Assembly: GCA_003695105.1 (NCBI GenBank)
Contig: RFIZ01000179.1
Location: 1 to 5,670 of the forward strand
DNA from: Fidelibacterota bacterium
GTDB lineage: Bacteria > Fidelibacterota > Marinisomatia > Marinisomatales > J089
Length of the DNA: 5,670 nucleotides
Direction of reading: 5' to 3'
Positions 1 to 4,792 of this stretch are shown one piece after another. A program made the position numbers and the translations under genes. The notes beneath the pieces were generated by a model. That model did not search any database. It saw only the letters and a program-made list of their open reading frames with translations, and was not told the origin of the DNA. Every line of letters starts with the position of its first letter. The first letter of the stretch is position 1.

Positions 1-8
1 GATCCAAA

Positions 9-23
9 GCGGGGCTTTTTTTT
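9..23 (+). terminator. Right half of a probable intrinsic terminator at the window edge
   Basis: A GC-rich run (CGGGGC) is followed at once by eight T residues on the plus strand, the form of the right arm and U-tract of a rho-independent terminator. Within the window only a weak AAAGC/GCTTT stem with a 3-base loop can be drawn. A stronger left arm would lie before base 1. The T-run overlaps the stop codon of the minus-strand FKBP gene, whose own transcript would enter the same hairpin preceded by an A-run, so the element may serve two convergent genes. The call is limited by the window edge. Confidence 0.45.
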
Positions 24-717
24 AGACGATATCGATCAATTCGATTTCGAAGATCAGGGTAGCTCCCGGCGGGATTCTTCCACCGGCGCCCCGGTCGCCG
101 TAGCCCAGATCGGAGGGAATGACCACTTCCCATTTGTCGCCCACTTTCATCCGCTGGAGGATGTAGGTCCAGCCTTTGATCACCTGGGTGACGCCGAAGG
201 TAGCCGGTTCGCCCCGTTCCACTGATGAATCGAAAACCGTGCCATCGATCAATTTTCCGGTGTAATGCACCTTGACCCGGTCACCGGCCTTGGGGGTGGC
301 CCCGTCGCCGCTCTTCAGCACTTTATACAGGATGCCGTTCTCCAGCTTCACGACCCCGTCTTCCTGGGCGTATTTCTCCTGAAAAGCGGCTCCTTCTTTC
401 CTGTGAGTGGCCGCTTCTTCTTTTTGCTGGGCCAGTTGTTTTTCCCGGAGTTCCTTTTGAAACGCCAGAGAGACCTGTTGCATCTGCTCCTGGGTCAGGA
501 GGGTATTGCCCTGGGTCCCGTCCTTGAATCCCTGGAAAAAGACCTCCGGTTCGACGTCGATCTGCCGTTGGGTAAAGGAAGAACCGATGTCCATACCAAT
601 GCTGTAACTGACGGAATCCTGATGCGTCTTCAATTCAGTAACCGTCGTCGTCTGTTGAGGCTGGGAGCACCCGGCGATCAAAGCCATTGCGGCGCCCAGC
701 AGTACAAGCCGTTTCAT
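22..717 (-). CDS. FKBP-type peptidyl-prolyl cis-trans isomerase, lipoprotein (MIP/FkpA-like)
   Basis: Predicted envelope foldase of 231 residues that isomerises X-Pro bonds. Residues 1-17 form a lipoprotein signal (KR, hydrophobic stretch, lipobox LIAGC with Cys17). Ser at +2 suggests sorting to the outer membrane rather than retention at the inner one. Residues about 30-120 match the helical FKBP N-terminal dimerisation region, including a Gln/Lys/Glu-rich helix near 76-108. Residues about 145-231 are the FKBP catalytic domain: VHYTG at 150-154, Phe162-Asp163, VIKGW at 179-183, GYG at 205-207 and IPPGATLIFEIEL at 215-227. The usual pocket residues (Tyr152, Phe162, Asp163, Val179, Ile180, Trp183, Tyr206, Phe223) all appear present, so it should be active. 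Length fits the MIP/FkpA group. A short AGG lies about 9 bases before the start. It sits 45 bases downstream of a small membrane-protein gene on the same strand, probably co-transcribed. Its clients cannot be told from sequence. Confidence 0.93.
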   Translation of the reverse strand: MKRLVLLGAAMALIAGCSQPQQTTTVTELKTHQDSVSYSIGMDIGSSFTQRQIDVEPEVFFQGFKDGTQGNTLLTQEQMQQVSLAFQKELREKQLAQQKEEAATHRKEGAAFQEKYAQEDGVVKLENGILYKVLKSGDGATPKAGDRVKVHYTGKLIDGTVFDSSVERGEPATFGVTQVIKGWTYILQRMKVGDKWEVVIPSDLGYGDRGAGGRIPPGATLIFEIELIDIV

Positions 718-762
718 GCCATACCTACTTTCGTGTTAGTGATTATGAATGAGGAGAGGAAA

Positions 763-954
763 TCATTCCGACGTGTCCGAAGCGGAAGATTCCTGATAAA
801 TCCCATACAGCAGGAGGATGACTCCCACCACGATGGCAATCAGGGCAATTCCCAGAATCGGATGCAGGAATAAAAATTGAAGAATTTTGGAAATGAAGGC
901 TAAAATGTAGATAGCCAATCCAGCGATGATGAGATAAAATCCTGTTTTTTTCAT
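763..954 (-). CDS. Small two-helix membrane protein of unknown function
   Basis: A 63-residue protein starting MKKTGFYLII. I do not recognise the family. Two hydrophobic segments, about residues 6-29 and 33-53, are separated by a short turn with His31-Pro32. The C-terminal tail is short, polar and acidic (QESSASDTSE). The two basic residues at the N-terminus and the acidic tail suggest a hairpin with both ends in the cytoplasm. The reading frame extends upstream to 1092, but this start is chosen because a strong GGAGGGG lies just ahead of it and because the upstream extension would be polar, unlike the hydrophobic body, and would overlap the divergent hydrolase gene. The FKBP lipoprotein gene follows 45 bases downstream in the same direction, so an envelope role is a reasonable guess. 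It resembles the many small hydrophobic proteins annotated only as hypothetical. Confidence 0.72.
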   Translation of the reverse strand: MKKTGFYLIIAGLAIYILAFISKILQFLFLHPILGIALIAIVVGVILLLYGIYQESSASDTSE

Positions 955-957
955 CAA

Positions 958-964
958 CCCCTCC
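958..964 (-). promoter_or_regulatory. Ribosome binding site deciding the small membrane protein start
   Basis: Read on the minus strand this is GGAGGGG. Its GGAGG core lies 5 bases before the ATG at 954. It is the clearest Shine-Dalgarno in the window and supports the short 63-residue form over the in-frame extension to 1092. Confidence 0.7.
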
Positions 965-1000
965 AAACAACCAGGAAAATTACGAAAGCCGACGGTCCCG

Positions 1001-1630
1001 ATGAAAGAAAAGCACGCTTCCTCCCTGCCGGTCCAGAGCGCAGACGACGGGCGAAATCCGCTGCGGGCCGTGGTGGCTCTCCACGGGGACACGGGAAACC
1101 GCTATTCCATGAAACCGGTTTCGGTGGGATGTCGCTGCCGCGGGACCCGCTGGTATTTTCCGGAGGCTCCTTTCGAGCTGGAGTCTGCCGGACAGCACAC
1201 CTGGTGGCAAAAGAGCTCCGGGCCGATCGATTTTCGGCCGGCCTTTACGGTGCTGGACACCACTCTGGAGCAAGTCGTCCGGGATGGAATTCCCCGCCAA
1301 CGGACCGTGCTTTTGGGCTTCAGTCAGGGCGCCTGCCTGACGCTGGAATACGGACTCAGGACCGATTCTCTGGGAGGCCTGGTGGCCATAGCCGGTTTTT
1401 TGACGGACAAAGAGCGCCTGGCCCGGGAACAGAATCCCGCCTCCCGCCAGACCCCCATCCTGATCCTGCACGGCACCCGGGACAAAATCGTTCCTCCGGA
1501 ACAGGGACGGGCCACCCGCGATCAATTAATGGGCTGGGGCTATGAGGTGCAGTGGAGTTCGTATGCGGCCGGTCATAAAATTCCGTTGCCGGCCATGAAC
1601 ACGATCCGGCAATTTCTCCAGGTACTGTAA
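1001..1630 (+). CDS. Alpha/beta hydrolase, phospholipase/carboxylesterase family
   Basis: A 209-residue predicted serine esterase with no signal peptide, so probably cytoplasmic. Visible elements in order: strand and oxyanion-loop motif VVALHGDTGN at 24-33; WYFPEAP at 51-57, like the 'P.AP' segment of the family; nucleophile elbow GFSQGA at 106-111 with Ser108; acid loop ILHGTRDKIVP at 155-165 with Asp161; and AAGHKIP at 189-195 with catalytic His192. The triad Ser108-Asp161-His192 is therefore intact and the length is usual for this family (YpfH/Est-like proteins, acyl-protein-thioesterase fold). Known members hydrolyse short-chain esters or lysophospholipids; the substrate here is not predictable. 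The loop reads HGDTG rather than the commoner HGxGG. No good Shine-Dalgarno precedes the ATG at 1001 (an AGGAAA lies some 25 bases away), so the exact N-terminus is uncertain, but the core begins by residue 22. The gene is divergent from the small membrane protein, with 46 bases between starts. Confidence 0.87.
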   Translation: MKEKHASSLPVQSADDGRNPLRAVVALHGDTGNRYSMKPVSVGCRCRGTRWYFPEAPFELESAGQHTWWQKSSGPIDFRPAFTVLDTTLEQVVRDGIPRQRTVLLGFSQGACLTLEYGLRTDSLGGLVAIAGFLTDKERLAREQNPASRQTPILILHGTRDKIVPPEQGRATRDQLMGWGYEVQWSSYAAGHKIPLPAMNTIRQFLQVL

Positions 1631-1689
1631 TCCCCACGCCTGGCGACGGACAGCATCGCCAATCCCATGCCGCTGCCGGCCGAACCCGG

Positions 1690-1893
1690 TCAGGCTTTGC
1701 GTACGTTTATGGCCCGATCGCCTTTGTGGTCATAATCCACATCGAACAGCACCCGCTCTCCTTCCCGCAATCCTACCTTCTGCAGAGGCGGCCGCAATTC
1801 ACTGATATGGACGAAATAATCCTCGCCGTCGTCGCCGGTGATAAAGCCGAATCCCCGACCAGGATCGTATTCTTTTACAGTGCCATTTTTCAT
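1690..1893 (-). CDS. Cold-shock-domain (CspA-type) nucleic-acid-binding protein
   Basis: A 67-residue single cold-shock domain, the normal length for bacterial Csp proteins, which bind single-stranded RNA and DNA in the cytoplasm and act as RNA chaperones. RNP1 is seen as GRGFGFI at 12-18 and RNP2 as DYFVHIS at 25-31. The end (AINVRKA) corresponds to the closing beta strand. Phe15, Phe17, Phe27 and His29 supply the aromatic binding face. One departure is that the position usually held by Trp in the KWFN segment after the first strand is Tyr9 (VKEYDPGRG), so the first base-stacking contact is altered. The upstream region shows no long cold-box-like leader and only a weak ribosome site (ACGGAA), so cold induction cannot be inferred. 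It is convergent with the hydrolase gene, with 59 bases between, and divergent from the diguanylate cyclase gene. Confidence 0.92.
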   Translation of the reverse strand: MKNGTVKEYDPGRGFGFITGDDGEDYFVHISELRPPLQKVGLREGERVLFDVDYDHKGDRAINVRKA

Positions 1894-2029
1894 TTGAGGG
1901 TTCCGTCAATCTTAACTCATCCTGGGCGAAATGCAAAGGGATTTAGTCCGGCGCGGGCCGATCGTCACCGCCCGACCTCCGCCCGTCCCCCTTCCCTGTA
2001 CAAACCGCTCAGGAGTTGTATATTTACCC

Positions 2030-2926
2030 ATGCAAAACGATTCTTACCACAACCTTTTCAATCATTTATACGACGGTCTGTATTTCGTCGACCGGGACCG
2101 GCGCATCACTTTCTGGAACCGGGCGGCGGAAGAGATCACCGGGCATCGCTCCGAAGACGTCCTCCACTTCCGCTGCCGGGACAACATCCTCAACCACGTG
2201 GACGCCCAGGGCAATTCCCTCTGCCTGACCGCCTGTCCCCTGACCAAGGCCATGGAGGGTGACACCATTTCGGAGGACGAAATTTTCCTCCACCATAAGA
2301 ACGGCCATCGGATCCCCGTATCCGTCCGGGCCATTCCCCTGAAGGATGAGGAAGGGCGCATCACCGGCGCCGCCGAAATGTTTACGGAAATCACCCCCAA
2401 ACAGGCCCTGGAAACCCGGGTTCGGGAACTGGAAAAACTGGCGCTTCTGGATGGCCTGACCCAGCTGTCCAACCGGAGACACCTGGAAATGGAACTGGCG
2501 GCGCGCCTGCAGGAAGTTCAGCGCTATGATCTGTCCGTCGGTATCCTTTTTTTCGATATCGATCGCTTCAAACGCATCAACGATACCTATGGCCACGAGC
2601 AGGGGGATCACGTGCTGCGGGGACTGGCCCGCACCTTGCTGTCCATCGCCCGGCCCTTCGATGTCTACGGCCGGTACGGCGGCGAAGAATTCGTGGGGAT
2701 CATCCGGAATGTGGATCTGGAGGGACTGGAAGTGGTCGCCGAACGGGTGCGGAAAATGGTGGCGCACACGTCCTACCGTTTTGATCAGAAAATCGAACAC
2801 GTGACCGTGTCCGTAGGGGCCACGCTCCTCCGCAGCGACGATACGGTACCCGGGGCGCTGGAACGGGCCGATCACCTCATGTACCAGAGTAAACAGGACG
2901 GCCGGAACCGGACCACCACCGGCTGA
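2030..2926 (+). CDS. PAS-GGDEF diguanylate cyclase with cysteine-containing PAS domain
   Basis: A 298-residue predicted enzyme making cyclic di-GMP from two GTP; no membrane segment, so a cytoplasmic sensor. Residues about 5-122 form a PAS domain (GLYFVDRDRRITFWNRAAE at 16-34), with the sequence C49-x15-C65-x3-C69-Pro-Leu inside it. Residues 123-136 form a short helical linker. The GGDEF domain covers about 137-298: DGLTQLSNRR at 141-150, metal and GTP site FFDIDRFKRINDTYGHEQGD at 174-193, signature GGEEF at 217-221, and VSVGAT near 260-265. RPFD at 208-211, five residues before the signature, is an intact inhibitory I-site, so product feedback is expected. The start at 2030 is preferred to the in-frame ATG at 1931 because the PAS domain begins directly after it, an AGGAG lies 14 bases upstream, and the extra 33 residues would be Pro/Arg-rich. 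The 14-base spacing is rather long. The PAS ligand is unknown. Confidence 0.94.
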   Translation: MQNDSYHNLFNHLYDGLYFVDRDRRITFWNRAAEEITGHRSEDVLHFRCRDNILNHVDAQGNSLCLTACPLTKAMEGDTISEDEIFLHHKNGHRIPVSVRAIPLKDEEGRITGAAEMFTEITPKQALETRVRELEKLALLDGLTQLSNRRHLEMELAARLQEVQRYDLSVGILFFDIDRFKRINDTYGHEQGDHVLRGLARTLLSIARPFDVYGRYGGEEFVGIIRNVDLEGLEVVAERVRKMVAHTSYRFDQKIEHVTVSVGATLLRSDDTVPGALERADHLMYQSKQDGRNRTTTG

Positions 2927-2969
2927 CCGTTTCGTCTTCCTTCCTTCCGCCCACCCCGGAACCGTCCTG

Positions 2970-3044
2970 TCGGGGTGCCGGGATTCGAACCCGGGACCTC
3001 CTGCTCCCAAAGCAGGCGCGCTAACCGGACTGCGCCACACCCCG
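2970..3044 (-). tRNA. tRNA-Pro (anticodon UGG)
   Basis: A complete cloverleaf of 75 bases. The acceptor helix CGGGGTG/CACCCCG is perfectly paired and starts with C1-G72, the bacterial tRNA-Pro identity feature. The D-arm stem is GCGC/GCGC, the anticodon stem CCTGC/GCAGG holds loop TTTGGGA giving anticodon TGG, and the T-arm is CCGGG/CCCGG with loop TTCGAAT. The discriminator is A, at 2970. The bases after it read CAG, so CCA is not encoded and must be added by CCA-adding enzyme. It lies downstream of tRNA-His on the same strand, but an intrinsic terminator stands between them, so it needs either its own promoter or readthrough. No clear promoter or terminator of its own was found. Confidence 0.97.
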
Positions 3045-3104
3045 TCTATTTTCCGGCGCTGACCGGATCCCGATGCACGAAGCCATAACGGGACCCCACC
3101 CCGG

Positions 3105-3143
3105 AAAAAGAAAGGAGTATGCTGACGGTGAGCGATACTCCTT
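3105..3143 (-). terminator. Intrinsic terminator directly after tRNA-His
   Basis: On the minus strand AAGGAGTAT at 3143-3135 pairs perfectly with ATACTCCTT at 3120-3112, a 9-bp stem. Three further inner pairs (GCT/AGC around one bulged base) may extend it. The stem is followed by TTTCTTTTT-like sequence to 3105, the U-tract of a rho-independent terminator. It begins only 3 bases after the tRNA-His discriminator base. The 14 bases between the 9-bp arms are complementary to the tRNA-His 5' end (see findings). It could also act as a 3' processing signal, with partial readthrough into tRNA-Pro. Confidence 0.75.
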
Positions 3144-3146
3144 GTG

Positions 3147-3221
3147 GGTGAACGGTGGGACTTGAACCCACGACCTCCTGGGCCACAACCAGGTGCTCTA
3201 ACCAGCTGAGCTACGCCCACC
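3147..3221 (-). tRNA. tRNA-His (anticodon GUG)
   Basis: A complete cloverleaf of 75 bases including the extra G at position -1 (complement of 3221) opposite discriminator C73 at 3147, the hallmark of tRNA-His. The acceptor GTGGGCG/CGTTCAC has two G-U pairs. The D-stem is GCTC/GAGC, the anticodon stem CCTGG/CCAGG holds loop TTGTGGC giving anticodon GTG, and the T-arm is GTGGG/CCCAC with loop TTCAAGT. The following bases read CAC, so CCA is not encoded. Its 5' end is one base from the end of the upstream tRNA-like element, and the 5' boundary overlaps a sequence complementary to the downstream terminator loop. Confidence 0.98.
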
Positions 3222-3222
3222 G

Positions 3223-3273
3223 TCAGGCAGGAAGGAGTCGAACCTTCAAACCGTTCCCGTCGAACTCCGCCTG
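3223..3273 (-). ncRNA. Compact tRNA-like element without an anticodon arm, just 5' of tRNA-His
   Basis: Read on the minus strand, CAGGCGG (3273-3267) pairs with CTGCCTG (3230-3224) as a 7-bp acceptor-like helix with one G-U pair. Between them lie a 4-bp mini-arm GTTC/GAAC with loop GACGG (3265-3253), a 5-base GGTTT linker, and a perfect T-arm GAAGG/CCTTC with loop TTCGACT (3247-3231). An A at 3223 sits in the discriminator position and CCA is not encoded. Only 19 bases separate acceptor and T-arm, too few for both D and anticodon arms. The segment TTCGACGGGAA (3264-3254) resembles the conserved TTCGACGGG near the 5' end of tmRNA, but the tmRNA open reading frame and pseudoknots are absent and the G3-U70 pair of alanine acceptors is not present. 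It may be a decayed tRNA or tmRNA, or a functional small RNA. The structure is seen in the sequence; expression is not known. Confidence 0.45.
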
Positions 3274-3412
3274 AATCTCCCAACCATACCGGCCGGAAGA
3301 AAAAATGCGTGGCGAAATTAGGGGGTTTTCCCGCCCCTTCCAACGATTTGTTCCCCGATATTCATTCCAAGCTTATTGTTTTTCAGTGAAGAATTTGACC
3401 CTAATTTATCCC

Positions 3413-4792
3413 ATGCGACTCCTGAACCGATACATCCTGAAGGAATTGTTTCTCCCCTTCGTTTTTTCTCTGCTGATCATCGTGTTCATCCTGTTCACTA
3501 ACTTTTTGCTGCGGGCGATCGATCGTTTTCTGGGCAAGGGACTGGACCCGGGGACCATCGTGGAATACCTGTTTTTGAACCTGGCCTGGATTGTGGCCCT
3601 GGCGGTGCCCATGGCCGTGCTGATCGCCACCCTCATGACCTTCGGGCGCCTGTCGGAGGACAATGAAATCAACGCCATGCGCTCGTCCGGGATCAGTTTT
3701 CTCACCATCATCCGGCCGGCGCTCATTTTCGGCCTCCTGGTGGGCATCGTTCTGGCCTATTTCAACAACTATGTCCTGCCGGAAATGAACTTTCGCGCCC
3801 GCATCCTCTCGGGCGATATTTACCGCAAACGCCCGGGGCTGTCCATCGAACCGGGCCATTTTATCGACGACCTGCCGGACTATTCCATGATCATCCAGGA
3901 CAAGGACGGCGACACCCTCCGGGACGTGCGGATCTTTTCCAAGGGCGTGCAGAAAACCCAGACCACCATCACGGCCGAAAAGGGCACCCTGTCCACCATC
4001 AAGGATGCCATCATTCTGACCCTCTACGACGGCGAAATTCATGAATTGAATCAGGTGGATTACGAAGAATACCGCCGGATTCAGTTCCGCAAACACGTCA
4101 TCACCCTCCCGGCGGAAAACCTGGTTTTGGTGCGGCGGGATACGTCCAATCGCCGGGACCGGGAAATGACCGTTCCCATGATGCGGGCCAAATTGCGTAC
4201 GTATCGCCAGCGGCTGGAGACGGTGCGGCAGCGGATTGCCCGTTCGTTGCAGAAATCCCTGGGCGACTCCCTGGTGCCGCCCACGGCCCGGGCGGCTCAG
4301 GAGCTGATCACCGCCGCCCGCCAGGCCACGGACCGCGACTCCACCCTGTCCGACAACCAGAAACGGAAACGCCAGCGGCATTTGAAAACCCTCTCCCGGC
4401 GCATCGCCAACGAATACAATCTCATTGCCAGTTACTCCAAATCCTACAACCGCTACGATGTGGAAATTCACAAAAAATTCTCCCTGCCCTTCGCCTGCCT
4501 GGTGTTCGTGCTGGTGGGAACCCCCCTGGGCGTGCTGGCCAAAAAGGGAGGCTTTGTAGTGGGGACCTCCCTCAGTTTCGGCTTTTTCATGATCTATTAC
4601 ATTTTCCTGATCGGCGGGGAGGAAATGGCGGACCGGAACCTGGTGAGCCCGGCCGTGGGCATGTGGACACCCAATGTCCTGCTGCTGATCGTCGGCGGGT
4701 ACCTCACCCTGCACACCGTCCGGGAACGCACTCCCTTCCGGATACCCTGGCCCCAATGGACATTTTTCAAACGCAAGACGGTGGACGCATGA
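3413..4792 (+). CDS. lptF: LptF/LptG-family lipopolysaccharide export permease (YjgP/YjgQ)
   Basis: A 459-residue inner-membrane protein. In the family two such subunits join the LptB ATPase to extract lipopolysaccharide from the inner membrane and pass it to the periplasmic Lpt bridge. Predicted membrane segments lie near residues 12-33, 49-77, 98-122, 356-376, 381-401 and 413-434, the usual six, split three and three by a periplasmic beta-jellyroll domain from about 125 to 250. SEDNEINAMRSSGIS at 81-95 is the cytoplasmic coupling-helix region that contacts LptB. Residues about 255-350 are an extra strongly charged, helical insert, making the protein about 90 residues longer than the E. coli homologue. 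The start at 3413 gives the family-typical RLLNRYILKELFLPF. In-frame sequence upstream to 3305 has no such match, and no clear Shine-Dalgarno is seen. Which of LptF or LptG it is cannot be settled here; no partner or lptB lies in the window. Its stop overlaps the next gene's start. Confidence 0.9.
   Translation: MRLLNRYILKELFLPFVFSLLIIVFILFTNFLLRAIDRFLGKGLDPGTIVEYLFLNLAWIVALAVPMAVLIATLMTFGRLSEDNEINAMRSSGISFLTIIRPALIFGLLVGIVLAYFNNYVLPEMNFRARILSGDIYRKRPGLSIEPGHFIDDLPDYSMIIQDKDGDTLRDVRIFSKGVQKTQTTITAEKGTLSTIKDAIILTLYDGEIHELNQVDYEEYRRIQFRKHVITLPAENLVLVRRDTSNRRDREMTVPMMRAKLRTYRQRLETVRQRIARSLQKSLGDSLVPPTARAAQELITAARQATDRDSTLSDNQKRKRQRHLKTLSRRIANEYNLIASYSKSYNRYDVEIHKKFSLPFACLVFVLVGTPLGVLAKKGGFVVGTSLSFGFFMIYYIFLIGGEEMADRNLVSPAVGMWTPNVLLLIVGGYLTLHTVRERTPFRIPWPQWTFFKRKTVDA
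4780..4792 (+). promoter_or_regulatory. Translational coupling junction (ribosome site plus ATGA overlap)
   Basis: GGTGGA at 4780-4785 lies 3 bases before the ATG at 4789. That ATG shares bases with the lptF stop as ATGA (4789-4792). Such overlaps usually mean that ribosomes ending the first gene reinitiate on the second, so the two products are made together. Confidence 0.7.

Noticed and set aside
1631..1689. Minus-strand translation resembling a glycine-rich GSGMGLAM motif between the hydrolase and cold-shock genes
   Set aside because: The likeness is limited to about ten residues, with no start, no supporting domain and only 59 bases of space; probably chance.
1909..1936. Possible minus-strand promoter for the cold-shock gene: TTGCAT, 16 bases, TAAGAT
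   Set aside because: It matches the standard hexamers at only 3 and 4 of 6 positions and would leave a leader of under 10 bases; too weak to annotate.
1931..2029. Upstream in-frame extension of the diguanylate cyclase
   Set aside because: The 33 extra residues are Pro/Arg-rich, unlike PAS sequence, and the ATG at 2030 has an AGGAG upstream and directly precedes the domain.
2935..2948. Short CTTC/CTTCC tandem repeats after the cyclase gene
   Set aside because: Only two or three copies of a simple motif; no hairpin or T-run to call a terminator.
2066..3343. A very long open frame on the minus strand across the tRNA cluster and the cyclase gene
   Set aside because: It runs through both tRNA genes and antisense to a well-supported GGDEF gene; its protein has no recognisable domain and reflects GC-rich frame bias.
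3305..3412. In-frame N-terminal extension of lptF
   Set aside because: The added residues do not match the family, whose N-terminus begins just before the first membrane helix, as at 3413.
3401..4756. Long minus-strand open frame opposite lptF
   Set aside because: It mirrors the codon pattern of lptF, is rich in Gly, His and Gln with no domain, and overlaps a clear six-helix permease.
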